DNA from: Siphonodentalium dalli
Lineage: Eukaryota; Mollusca; Scaphopoda; Gadilida; Siphonodentaliidae
DNA length: 64,000 nucleotides
Direction: 5' to 3'
NCBI GenBank assembly: GCA_032622095.1
Contig: CP136069.1
Coordinates: 47,222,194-47,286,193, forward strand
Shown here: positions 1 through 14,300 of the stretch, in pieces
Numbering within the stretch: position 1 is the first letter of the stretch
Layout of the letters: the number at the start of each line of letters is the position of its first letter
Notes under the pieces: model-generated
The model's input: the letters and a program-made list of their open reading frames with translations, nothing else
The model's database searches: none
Told to the model about the DNA's origin: nothing
Position numbers and translations under genes: made by a program

Positions 1-7
1 GGTAAGT
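1..7 (+). other. Splice donor of the NRF-like exon just upstream of the window
   Basis: The window begins G|GTAAGT, a perfect donor. The first visible exon (2140) needs two bases from the previous exon to complete an Arg/Ser-type codon before LTPAY, so an upstream exon ending at base 1 in phase 2 would fit. The exon itself is not in the window, so this is inferred. Confidence 0.5.
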
Positions 8-2139
8 CGTTCGTAGGGGATGATCTTACCAAACGCCTGCATGTCAAACTACTATATCGATGTACTGGGCTACATGGGGGGGGGGGGGGGCGCTAAATTT
101 TGTCAAAATGTTCCACAGTAGGAAATGTCATGATCACACATCATTTGGAACTTGCACACTAAAAGTAGGATGGAATTGTCTCATAATTTGATTTTCCAAC
201 CACAATATTTAGGCGGAAATATGTTTCCATATTTCCAACATGGTACTCTGTAACTGATTGCCATTTCATACCAACATTTTTTTATCAAAAGTAGAAAAAT
301 ATGTTAATGTTGGTCTAAAAAACAACAATAATTATTGGGTGCCATTCAATCTATATCTGATGTATAATATTGAATTACTGTTGTGACAGGCATAACGTTT
401 GCATCTGTTGAAAATGTTGACCAAAGTTGGGGGAGGGGTCGGACACCAAATCATTTCGCCACGTCAATGCTTCCGGTCAAAGTTGTGGATTGGAATGGCC
501 ACCAGTAACCTTAGGGTGTGTCACCGTGTAAGATTGGACATATTCAATTCTTTGCAAGCTTGGATAAGCCAATATGGGATTCGGTGAAAGATCTGAACTT
601 CGTCTGGTTCAAGGAGGTGCAGTTGTAAATTTCAAGGTGGACACCCCACACAGAGAACGACTAGCCACATCCCTGCCTCTATAATTTCCGTTTTAGATTA
701 CGGCTACATGTACATCGTACGTTTAGAGACGGCAATCCATGTAAACCATGTATATGTCAGAACGCAGTTTTTACAATTTGACCACAAACGCCCGTTCGGA
801 CTGATCACTACCATAATAATAACCTACGACCGATGTTGTCGAAAAGTATTTTGCGCTGTGTGATTTCCCCTTCTTTTGATATGGATTCCGTATCGTGCTT
901 AATAATGAAAATGTATGACCCCCCTCCCAACAAGACTCAGTGGGCAAAACATAATTTCTTTGGACATAGTTTGGAATATAAACAACTCGCTTATTTTCGC
1001 CCATGTTACAAACCGGTGTGTTTCCAGTGTTCACTACTGGATCAATCGGGTGGCTCCGTAGCAACTGTTGTCAAGGAAGTTTCAGCCAAGTAGAAGATCA
1101 TCATGATATTCCCATCTTTGCTAAAATTCCAGGATGATACACATTGGGTGGAAAAGACATAGAAACAACTATGAAATAAGTTCGTACCACGAGGACGCTT
1201 GCCATGTTGCACAATTTATGATCTTTAAAACAAGATACATGTATCAGTAGATACACCTAATTAACCAGTATATGAACTCCAATAGCGCGATCCGGTATTC
1301 CCCGGTCTACAATGATACTTTGGTATGCTAAAAAGTCGAAAGTGAATATGTATCAGAGTCAGTGACTAGCGTTTTGTCTAGCCAAATTGTGTGTTTGAAA
1401 TAGAAAAATGTACACCAATTCCACCACTAAAGGCATACGTGCAATACATAAGGGAACTTTCGCTCAAATGGCGGCCATATTATCTGCCATTTTGAATTAC
1501 CCGTACATAGAAGACAACATTGTCAACGGGTATGCAGCTTGGTACATCTCCAACCCAAACAGATCAAAAGTGAGCAGTTTTCGGCGCTGTTACTGGGCAA
1601 CAACATCAACGGATAATGGATAACATCAGGAGAAAACATATGTTTTCAACAAAGTTGTTATGGGAAACATGGGTATTTCCCAGCTTGTCATGATATCACA
1701 ATTGACTTATATTCATGTGTTATACATATGTTCCAGATTTAGCGCTTTAACCATATAATGCAGGTTTCATGTATCCACCCACTACTATACATCTATGACA
1801 ATAAATACGATAAATATCTTAACCCGGATTTATGTCACACAGAAAGTCAAATTTGTTTGCAAAAGCTGGTCCCAAGTTTTCTTCAGCGCGGACCGATAAA
1901 TGAGCGTTCCTCGCTAGACTACTCCTGCTATGGTAAAGCAAAGAGGGTTCGTCTGACATGTTGTGTTAGAATTTAAAACAGCTGGATAATTGTATGATTT
2001 GGTCAGTTTGTTTACAGAGTATTTCGCATTGTTTATGCACTTATCGACCTCCTAAACCTGCTTCAAAATTACGTAAGAATAATTTGGAGGTTCACATGAG
2101 CCAAGTAAATTTAATTTCCGTGTCATTTTTATCTTTCAG
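2..2139. other. Intron before NRF exon a
   Basis: 2.1 kb with no supported gene. It holds a 15-G run at 76-90. Short open frames here lack codon structure or family similarity. The acceptor is TTTCAG at 2134-2139. Confidence 0.6.
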
Positions 2140-2305
2140 GTTGACACCGGCGTATGCCCTGTTTATGCTTTTCTACGTCCCACTGTTTCCATATTTAGCA
2201 TCAGGTCCATACTGGCCACAAAATGGCGTCGAAGAAAACAAATGTTCTGACACATGGTGGACAAATCTGTTATATGTGAACAACTTTGTTCATATTGAAC
2301 GCCGG
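2140..2305 (+). other. NRF-like coding exon a
   Basis: 166 nt. The acceptor CTTTCAG and donor CGG|GTAGGT frame one base plus 55 codons. It encodes the conserved LTPAYALFM helix and the extracytoplasmic PYWPQNG / WWTNLLYVNNFV stretch typical of acyltransferase-3 proteins of the NRF family. Confidence 0.92.
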
Positions 2306-5300
2306 GTAGGTACTGACAAACAAGATTAATCAGTCGACCATAACATGCAAAAGATCCATAATTCTACCATTCAGTTAAGAAAACAAAATCTTATATATTG
2401 AAATGTTTGCCCAAATCTTCAAGGCAGAGTTCAGTCCACTCGCTACGTTGGTCTGACAACTGACATGACCTATATATACATAATTAAATATAATCTGGCA
2501 TCACATATACATAATGTAATATAACAGTTTTTATTTAAGTGTATTGGAAACAATTCATTCAGATTTGATATCGTCAATTTCCAAATTATTACAGACAGAT
2601 CAGTCTCGGAATAATACAACATGAATTGTAACTCACAAAAGTATAAAATAGAACATGCAAGAGTTTAGTACAGTGTGTGTACGTGATGACAATGTTCAGA
2701 CCAACGTAACGAGTGGACGGATCTCTGCGTTGCAGTTTGTGGTCGTCCGTTCTATACACGTGTGTATAGGAATGATTATATACGCAGATGAAATGCTCCA
2801 TTTTTGATTTATGTTCAGCTAGATCATGTCGTGAATCTCTATCTCAGCTACGCCCGTATGTAACCCGGAGTCTGCAGAGTAGATTCATGGCATGATATAA
2901 TGTCCAGCTAATTATATCAACAAACAGCCAAGTTATTATTTAATCTATGACGATATGGGAATACGGACATGCATTTGAACTTATTAAGAATAAAAAGGTA
3001 TAATCGTGGCTACACAGATCAGAAACCACACCAGAACACCGTACAAATTGCCCACAAGAATGTTGATTTATATTTACATTTGCTCTGTCGTTCTTGTGTT
3101 CTGGGCATTGTTCGCCCGTTGTGATAGTGGGTTCAGAGCAGGAGGAGATCTATTAACCTTGGTCATGTGTTACGACTGGAGCGTCTGATGTATATACACT
3201 AAACAAAATTGGGTTGAATATAGCTAAGTTTTAGTCCGACTGAATCCGACTAAACGTTGGGTTAGAGCTGTTAACTAATCTAGTTGAGTTAGAAACAAGT
3301 AACATTGGGTTATGGTAACCTAATTTTGCAAAAACGTTGGGTTAATTAACCAAACATTGGATTTGAAGTAACTAAACATGGGATTAGAGAAAACCCATAT
3401 CAATACATAGAGGATCTACAACGAGTCCCCAGTTTATAGGGGAATTTACGAGTCCAGTAAATTAGGTCTGGACCGAGCCTTGGTCGAGGTCCAGACCTAA
3501 TTTACTAGAAATTCCGCTATGTTTACCAAACTTTATTTTGGGTACACATGGTAACGAACGGTCTGTAACTCCTGTTATTGTATTACAGTGCATGGATTGG
3601 ACATGGTATCTTGCAATAGATATGCAGTTTTACATCATATCACCGCTCATTATACTCCCGTTATATTTGTAAGTATACCTATATCGAGTTAATCCAATGT
3701 TAAGTGGAAGTAGAGTCGGCATGCACTGTCCAGGAAATATGTTTTGACTCAGTACGAATCATCCTAATCAACGTTTTTCGCGATTTTGATCAAGTCATGA
3801 TATACGCGAAGAGGAGATTGCTGAAGAGGTTTGATATCCTTCGGTTCAAATTAGGAAAAAGATATTTTCTTTGGTAAATTTCACCGCCGACAGCGCGAGC
3901 AATTGTTTAAGAAGATTGTTGCGATTTGTACATTTATTCTAATGTAAAACAACAGATATCGATTGAGAAGTACTACCAGATGGACACTATTTTGTTTGAT
4001 AGAGTATTTTGTTTTTATTTTGTGCTGCATTTCAATTAAAAAATGATAGTGTTTTATACTTTTGTTTAGTACAGTTTATAGTTTACAGATTAGAGACATA
4101 TAGCCATTACATTATATGTATATTATATTTGTTTGTGTTGTTATAACTGGATATCTAAATTCTTGTCTACATCTTTGATGTTTTCTCATCCACAGTTTTC
4201 CGAAGCTAGGGTATTGCGTTCTCGGCTTCTTTCTCCTGTTTACATCAACGGCTGCTGGTGTGATGACCAAAATTAAAGATCTGCCCTCTAATTCAGTCGG
4301 AGCTGCGTAAGTTACCGCCCCTGATTTCCAGCTTATTTCTCTTATGTCCTAAATAATGGCGTGGTGACGAAAGTCAAAAGCCCACTTAAATTGCTAATCA
4401 CCAGATCACATTATATACAATATATTCCATATTATATTACAATTTGAAAGAGGAAATAATAGAAGCAATATAGTGTAGGCAAGAAGGTGAGGACAACAAA
4501 GCCCCATGGATATGAACATTCACCTGGAAAGTCTGATATAAATTAGCTATACCAGCAATTTGATGGGTGGGAGGGTGGGTTCAAATTAACTAAACTCATA
4601 TAGAGTAACACGAAATGGAAGAATTGATTACGCGTGTGCTGACTGGCTGTGTTTAGCAAAGGTATAGTATCCGTTGTATACATGACGAAAAATACGATCG
4701 AGCTGATATAAGGATTAACTGTCATGTGGACTGTTTTTATACAAGTTATGACCAATTATCTCACCGTTACATCTCCATAAAAATAGTCCACATGACAGTT
4801 AATCCTTATATTTATATACTTTAGCGAAAAAGCCACTTTTGTAAATTTATTTAAATCGAAAAGTGTATCGTGACAAGATCAGCCCAAAATACCCAATAGC
4901 ACCCTTGGCAAAAGTTAATAGGAACAATTTCTCTTCATATTGAAACCCGATGATGTATTAAGTCAGTCCTGCGCGAGTCCAAATGCGCCCAAAACATTAC
5001 GCGTTCGTCTTTCCAAACCTAATGACGTATCGATGGTGTTATTAGCTTGGTGTCATGAGGCGTTGCGCATTCACCGAGAAATAACTGCAACTAGCCACGT
5101 GGGCGCCGACCAATCAGAATTCTGGATTTAGTGATGACAACACTTAGTGTGTAAATATATGTGAATGAGTAATATGCACGGGCCAAACACCGTGGGGAGA
5201 AAACTCATAGACAATTATATGCAGAAAAAGTCAAAAGGTTGCTCTACCGTGTCCAAGCATATATACGGGTATTAAAATAACCCAGTATGTATGCCCTGGT

Positions 5301-8300
5301 CACAGAAGATCACCGCCCTTAGATGACAATAGACTTCATTCGAGACAACTGTATTGCGATAAGAGATGTTTAGTTGGTAAATCGAGAAACAGCCAGAAAT
5401 AATATCAGCAATATAATGTAGACAAGAAGGTGAGGGCAACAAAACGTCAAAAGGGATTGCCGATCTACAGTAATGCCCTAAATAATGGAATCCTTAACCA
5501 CAGCGGAATTATGGGTAATTTTTCAGGATTTAGTCAGAAATATTGCTTCTTGCCATTCATTGAGAGCTTTCCGAAGAACGGCAACAAGCCATATTTCTGA
5601 CTAAATCCTGAAAAATTACCCATAATTCTGCTGTGGTTAAGGAGTCGATTATTTAGGGCATTACTGAACATTAAAGATGTTGATGGGTAACCCCAGTTAA
5701 ATTACATATGTTGTGCAATGTATCATAGAAGCACTGGCTTTTGCTGCCATCGATAGGATTAGCTAAACGCCACAAAAATGACAAATTTAGGAAAAATAAG
5801 TACTAGCACCAGCGCATTTGCATACCATGCACTAAGGTTCAACCAATATTCATTTACTCAAACTCTAAATTATGTATAAATTCTTGGCACTCTTGGGATT
5901 CAAAGGGAGGTATTGTATAAAGCAAAATTAAATGACATGTTTTGATCAGATATAATTGGTATACACATCTGTATTGAGTCGACCGGTAGTTGAATCGTAT
6001 TGAATTCAGATTTAAAAAACTCGCAGCTAGTATTGACATGTGACTTGGTATACTCAGTGGTGTATTAATGAAAGTGGATCCATTTTGGTATGACAACTTG
6101 AATTTCTTCTTAAAACCAAGAACGTCATTTTGACACGATTTGTTGTGGCATTGCTTTGGCTAGTATATAAACACGTGCTTCTACCACTTAGGTGTTCCCG
6201 GGTTTGAACAAAATAGGCTGAAGATCTAGCGTTATTTCTGGATAATCTAGGTGTTGAACAAGTTTTCATGACTCTCCATTGTGAAATTTGCTTTCTTTAT
6301 ACGCAGCTCCTGTCATGGAAGGGTTAAAGTATGAAACAATAGTCTCGTTCTATGCAAAACTATGAAAAACTGAGTGTGAACGGTGAATATTTCACTACAT
6401 TTGTGACAAATTTGAAATGCTAATGGGCATTGTGACAATGACCCCATCAGCGATAACAGAGTTGAGGCCTGGTGTCATACCAATGGGCATAATGTTTTAT
6501 CTCCTTCACACCACACCTGAAAAAAACTAATTTGAGCTGAAAGGCAATCACAAAATTGAAATAAAATCATGAATGATCATCGGAGCACTGCGCAAATACT
6601 TGACTAAAATACACCAGGACAATAATTAAATAAACATGCATGCAATGATACATTCATGCAATGTGCCTGCACTAGTTATCTTTATATTCCAACCTAGTAT
6701 GTATGCAATCAGTTGCCGAACCAGGAATGTGTTGGCCAGAAAATTATTTTGGCCAATATTGTTTGGCTACCTCTGAATTTGTTTGCCCATTTTTCAGAAA
6801 CTTGGGTCAAATTCAAAATCCGAAACTAAAACTAAAAAAGTCAAACACAAAATAAAGAAAAAGAGAACAAATTATACACATCCAGTGCCAGTTCTTGGAG
6901 AGACACTTGAGTTCACTTACTGTATTATACATGTATTAGTTTCAAGTAGGGGTGAACCACACCTTGTTTCATTGTTTAGAATGTTCATTTAATATTATTG
7001 TCAATTAATGCAATCTTCATTTATGGATATGTATATATGCATATGTAATCAAGATGCTGGAAGTATGCACCGACGAGAGCCCCGACACCGTAACACAGGT
7101 CTATGTGATGGTGTATATTTTCCTATTACAATCGAGCCCCGATTTGCATATTGTCAAAAACAAAACAGCAGTAAAGTAGTGTATAAGGTCCACATCAATA
7201 GCGGTCCGGGTAATTATTTTTGTTTTGATCCAGTCATACTACTTACTGATAAAGTATTGGCGACGGTACGTTTATAGGTGAGATGTGGTGATATTATGAG
7301 ATGCGACAGCTGATTTTATATTGACTTGAAACTTTTTGGCAAAAGTTTGGTCCAATTAAATTTCCGTTGGCCATTCTAAGACAATCTGGCCATTGGGCAA
7401 TTTGGTCAACGATAGTCTGCATCCTGAGTCAATTGAATTAATATCTCATATCTCTTTCATATCACAATCTTTGTATTTATAATTTATTGTATTGTATTTA
7501 ATATGCACATATTAGCATGCCTACATTTATATATAGTTAGCAAGTCGGCTATATATCACTGACAGTGTGACTTGGCAATAAGACATGGAATTTGATGGTC
7601 GGTAAACGGCCTTGCCATTTAAAATTTAGAATGTACGGTCATTAATCGATCAACCCAATCTATAATAAGGCATCGAAGGAGCAGATATCCCATAAGTATT
7701 GCTCGGATAATAGGTTCAACCCTCTCTACACTAAATTATCATTGATGAGTAGTTTTCCCATTGTAAAGTTCAGATAATAACGTTAGCCCGTTCTAAACTA
7801 AAGCATCATTGGTGAGTAGTTATCCTATGGGTAATGTTCAGATAATAACTTTAGTCCTTTCTATACTACATCATTATTGATGAGTAGTTATTCCTTAGGT
7901 TATGTTCAGATAATAAGTTTGACCCTTTCTATACCAGAGCATCAGACGAGTAGTTATCCCAAAGGATATGTTGGGTTAATACATGTAACCGTTTCTACAC
8001 TAAAGCACAACGGACGAGCAGTTATATGCACATAGGAAATGTTCAGATCATAAGTTCAACAAACGACCATACGTGAACATTTCCCATATCTGTTTTCTGT
8101 CTATCGTCTGCTTTTGTTAACTGAACCCAACCAACTGAATAATAAACCGTTCCAATTTATAATTTTATATCTAAGTTGGAGCATTCATTTTGTTTTGCAA
8201 TGGTTAACGGTGGCTTCCAGTTCAATGACAGGGAGCAAGGGTATGTTCAAGCATAACACAACATGAATATTGTGGCTGGGGGGGGGGGCAGTTACACTCT

Positions 8301-11300
8301 TGCCATGAACCCTCCGTTTATTCTGGCGCGCCTACAAAAGACCCCTAGGAATCTTTGTACATCAAGCCTCACTCTGAGCTGATGATATGATATAATCCAC
8401 CGAGAAGCGTGTATCGAAATACTAACCAGACAGCTTCATGGGTGGAATGGAAGCTAACTCAATTTAATTCGGCCCCAGATATAGTTGCTTTCCATGCCAC
8501 CTAAATACGAAGTTAAGGAATATGGAATAACACAAAAATAATATATAAATAATAGACAACTTTTAGCTGTATCCAAGTGCACCTACTTGCCAAACAAACT
8601 AGATACAACATCGTAATTGATGGTTTTAACATCAGAAACTACCAACGTATAAAAAATTGAAGACTTTAAAATTTCATGGTTCCTCAGATTCAATGTAAAC
8701 ATGTCACAAATTGGCCCAATAAAACATCTCATGAGAATCTTACAGCCAGACCAGATGGCCGGCAGATCAAAACACAGGGATTATTTTGATTAGATTAGTC
8801 TGTCTGACAAAGGCAACCGACCACCCCTCTTATTGGGTTAGTTGACTGGGAAAACATCCAGGTCCACTAAAATTAGCGGTCTTATACAACAATATGATAA
8901 ACACTTTTGGCCATGGCTCTCTAACTTGGCTGACTATTCTCAATCACTGTTGACACATTTGAATATCGAGATTCCATATTCCACAGTAGCTAAACTCTTT
9001 ATCAGCCATTTGAGGTACTTTTTTTGGTGTTCCAGGTTAAATCCAGACTCGGAATTCGACTCTTATTACATTAAACCCTGGGGAAGGATGGGACCATATC
9101 TGATGGGGATGATCGCCGGGTACATCCTCTACAGGACCGAATGCAAATTCCGGATACCTCGAGTAAGTATTTATCACTGCAACCTATCCTCATGAAAATA
9201 GGTTCATATTGGACCTAAATATTCACACAAAGGACTGATTTTTTATACCGTTGAATGCCGCGGCTGCAGTGAAAACACAATGTAAATAACGTGCATCTGG
9301 TAAGTCGTATCGATGAAAACATTAGATAAAATAGTATCAATATGGACTTATTTCGTATTGAAATGCGCTATTCCCGTTGCCTTTAATATATAATGTTCGC
9401 TGTGATTTACGGTGTGTCGCAGTGATTCATGACATGGTCGTACAATCTGAGGTTTGGATACAACTGATACTACCATGCTTTCAAGATTTCGATGTTGAGT
9501 GGGTCACCACTAATCACTCTACTAGAAATATCGTCGCGGTGTTGAGTGTTGTGCTTATCGCACACGCTTTATATAACTATACCTGGGTAGGATATTTGTA
9601 CACGGGCGTATTGGCTTATCCATATCCAAAGTGTATAAACCGTAAAACAACTGATCGGAAGTAGCTGTCGCCGAGGCGAGATAATTCTATTTTTTCATCG
9701 AAATATTGCAAATGACAAAAATAACATAAAACAAGTTTTAAGACTGAATAGACGAATTACAAAAATATATAAACGTAAGTATATATTTTACATACATATT
9801 TGCCGATCGCCAGCTTGCTCCATTTGAGCGAACGACTCTTTTGATAGATAAAAACGGCCTTTGGTCACTTCAGAAAATAATTTTCTCCCCAAAATTACCT
9901 CTTCAGACAGCTTCAGATGTCATTTTAACACCTACACAGCATCATTCTGTCGGAAATATATATTGCAACGGAAGGGTCGTTATGTTTGTACCATAAATAT
10001 TTCATTATTTTGGCTCAGGTGTGATCACAATCTGAAAATATAAACTATTTATTTGGACACCATACTCGTCAGTCATGGTACGTCTAGATGCTTAAGTTGC
10101 TGATAGTTGTCGAAAATATTTACGTCAATTTGTGATGATGGGATTTGTGTGCAAATACGAAAACATTAACTAGGTTTTCATATTAAACATGTTCCTCACC
10201 CGATGGCTATTATTAACCTTCATGAATCACATGAATCACACTGTTCCATTCTACACCCGTTTAGCGATTTCTAGTCAAGATATGTACTTATTCAAGCACC
10301 AAACGTAATGTAAATAGATACCGTGCTGAAATATTTAATTATATGTATATGTTGTAGTTCATCGAATAGCATGATACGCAATTGAAGAATACATATCATG
10401 CATATTTCTTCTCAATGTTTCCGGTGACTCAAGAGACGAGACTCAATCTTTTCAAGTACCAAACGCATTTCTAATAACACAATAATGTAGAATTAAAAAT
10501 GCAAAACATAAACTCAGGGTATGAATGGTCGTTCTCAGTGAAGTGATTTGTTGACTAAAGCGACAGGAAAATGAAATATACACGTACAACAACAATCGAC
10601 ATCTCATGCCATCCCTTCAAATGGTATACTTCCCATACGTAGCATGCTTGTTCGGATCGATATTATGATCAGAAGACATATCTAGGCACAGCGAACCATA
10701 ACTCAGTACAGTCTATTTATCTTTATTTATCCAGTTAACGAACATTGATAATTGCGATATTGTCGGTTCCAATTGTGACACAGTGTGTCTTATCCAGATA
10801 TATCTTAGCCAAGTCTATTTATGTGGTGATATGTGGCTTTATTGGAGACACTGTCAGAAATCGTTACAGACAGACACAAGCTTGGCTTTCATATAGTACG
10901 AGTAACGATGCTATGCCTTTAATTTGCTATCTTGTAAACACTATTTGTTGGCAGTTTTACTCGAAATGTTGTAGGGTAATGTATAATTTCGAGTAAAAAT
11001 ACGAGCAAATATTTGTTACAAAAGCATTAGTTTTAAAAGATATCACAATCACCTGTGGGCCTGATCAAAATACGCCCATAATTATAATAATAAAGATATA
11101 TATATAAATACTGCATTTTTGTCAGTAAATCCACACTTAAACACAATATACACTATTTCATAACATAATATAACATACAGCCCCCAATAGATTGTTTGAT
11201 ACATGCGGAGTCGAATAAAAGTCACTAAATGTTAATAAGAATACCTTGTGTGATTCAGGCAGAGTATATAAGTTCAATGACGTGACAATTGGAAGACATA

Positions 11301-14300
11301 GTTATGTTTAAATTGATCGAAAGGAACATGTAATTACTACACGATTTATGTACTACGTCGCGACACGTGAGTAGGCGTACAGTGACTGACGAGTATAGTA
11401 CACACAATGAATATTCTCTACTTTCAGATTGTTTCAATATAGTGCGATTTCTGACAGATGATGTATATGTGTTCAAATGACCTTTGAATAGGGCGTTTTT
11501 TGCGAGAAAGTTATTTTCTGATGTGATCAAAGTCCATTTTATCTACAGAGTCGTTCGCTCAGAGAGAGATATGTTTATTCCTCCAAATATGGAGACCATT
11601 ATGGTACAATATATATATATATATACAAAAGTTAACTGAAGACATATATACACATGCAATATAATTTAACTTGAGAAGGCTCATTTGAAGGTAGTTGTGT
11701 ATTAACTTAGATAAGCTCGTCCACCAAAGTGCGGAAATGCCGATCTAATTCTTTAAGTGATAATCAAAATAACGGGAGAACTGATGACGTCACCATACCG
11801 AAAACCGCATAATAGTTCATGAAGTACTATAAATAAATTGTGGGAATAATATACTGCAAGACAAGATGTTTAAAACATATATATATGAGGTGAGGTGAAC
11901 TTCTGCACCGATGCATCCACACAGGCAATATGCTAAGAGGGTTTCTTCCGATATTATATATACGTAATGAAGTATCCGATATGATATTTTCATCATAAAA
12001 CTTAGTTATAACATAGGATGAAAATAAACCTCACACATCGCTTGAAAAGACGATATTCATCACACATCAGTTCAATTTGCACTTGTTTTATGTTGTTATT
12101 TTTGTTACTCTGCAATATTTTGATCTGCATATAGAATTATCTCGCCTCGGCGACAGCTACTTCCGATCAGCTGTTTGTACTGTTTATACTCTGTGATATC
12201 ATATACGTTGAATATTCTAGGGTAGACGTTGATACACATTCGCATATATAACCTAAACCTAATCCTATCCCTACCATATTCTTAATCCTAAGTTGATTCG
12301 AAGCCCAACCATCAGTATTTGCGAAAGATCGACACATGTTTAACCATACACGATGATTTTTCAAGTAAAGTGTATAAATTCCAGACATACATGTGACCAA
12401 AACAAGTTCTTCGAACGTAAGACATATGTCATCAATATGAAAGTAATTTATTTGTCTATATATGTTTTAAGTCCGTTAATTGGCGTCTGTTCAATCTTCT
12501 AGACTGGCATATGTTTATATATTTCTCTATTCATTTATTTATTTAATTGTTTTCAGTTTTATTATTTTATATTCTGTTTTACATTCGTTCAACCTTCGCG
12601 GTTGGACACACGTGGATGTGGTATACTTTATAGATTATTTCATATTTATTTAGTTATTGTTTTGCTTGTTTGGTTGCCTTGAAATATCTTTCTGGCTGGT
12701 TTGTCTCGCATCTTTTTTTTATTAAATATTGTTTTTATTTATTTACTTCATAACTTAATTAATTAATTAATTCGTTATTCGTGTATAACCTATTCATTTA
12801 TTTTCTTATTATGTCTATGTTTGTATTGCTTCGTGCTTCACATATTTTCAATTAATTAATGATTTTTACCGATTTTCTATTTGTTTCTATACAGCCTTTT
12901 AATTTTATCGGCTGGTGTGTAGCATCAGTTCTTGCTCTGGCCGCAGTGTACGGACTCCTGGGACAAGCCGACGGGAGTGTTGATATGACGTCATCAGAAC
13001 ATGCGGTATATAACTCACTGAGTCGGACGGGGTGGGGAATAGCTGTATGTTGGCTTGTAATATCATGTGAGACCAGGCATGGAGGTGAGCTATCTGATGG
13101 TTTAAACATTATTCATTTGCTCATTTATACATCACGTGTGTACGTAATGAAAATGTGATTCGAGGACAAGCTAACAGATTGGAGTTCCAATCCTCTCCCC
13201 AATACAACACATTTATAATAATACATATTGCCGACAAACAAACAAATACCGAATAAAGAAACGGTTTGTTACAATATAGCGAAGAATAGAAAGATATGTG
13301 GGATCGGATTCGGGTTGTATTCGTTAATAGTTATACTTGTATCAAAAGTTCTGAAGTGCCGCGGATAAATTATTGTGGTGTGAGGATACAAGGATGGCAT
13401 ATATATATTCCCGGAATAATCTGTATAGATGATGGGTTATAGAAGTCTTGAGTCAAATAAATATATCCCATATGGAGCCTCGCATATATAAGAGAATACA
13501 TGGCTTACAACGTCAAGAAAAATAATTAGGCCAATTCACTTATATATGCTAGGCTCCCTAGTGCATAAGATTATGCACTGACACATAATATTTAATGCTG
13601 CACCAGCGCAGCTCCCGCCATGGCGGGGTTTAATATGAACTATAAAACAATCGCCGACATATTATGTAATTCCCAAAAGTTATCTTTCAAAAGATACATG
13701 GGTTAATTGGATTGCACAATTGCTTTTGTCAGATATTTGAAAAATGATTTTGGAAAAATGTCAGTTGCATATTAACTGAGAAATTGCATAGAGCTCATTA
13801 TGCATGTGTTGAACCGTTGCGCATATGCATTTCATAAGAAATATGTCGCTGATATCATGCACACTACAACAATCTACATCGAATTGTCTATAATACTACC
13901 AGGCAAATGTGCCATCATGTGAACGTACTTTAAGACACCTCTCCACAGGCTTTGAAATATTATGTCTGTCAATTTCAGAATGAGATCCCCAGGTGGTGAA
14001 TTAAGTGACGCTATCGCGCATAGTGGGCTATCGTCACTACATTTCACCCTATGAACCTCATTCTGCTGAGTCCTACTCAGAATGAGCGGGTATAATCACC
14101 AAACTCACCCTCTGGGGACCTCATTCTGCAATGACAGACACAATATATCAAGTCTTGCCTCTACATGTATATGATCTAACATTCTCTCGCACACAGGAGT
14201 CGTCAACAAGATTTTGTCCTGGGAAGGACTAATACCCCTCAGCAGGCTGACGTATGTGGCCTACCTCGTTCATCCTGTTGTTATTAACTACTACTATCTC

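Larger units (their letters stand above)
4307..9035. other. 4.7-kb intron between exons c and d
   Basis: No supported gene. It holds three structures listed separately: a hairpin at 4707-4810, a large inverted repeat at 5469-5668 and a ~75-bp minisatellite at 7690-8062. There is also an 11-G run at 8278-8288. The rest is AT-rich sequence with nothing I recognise. Confidence 0.7.
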
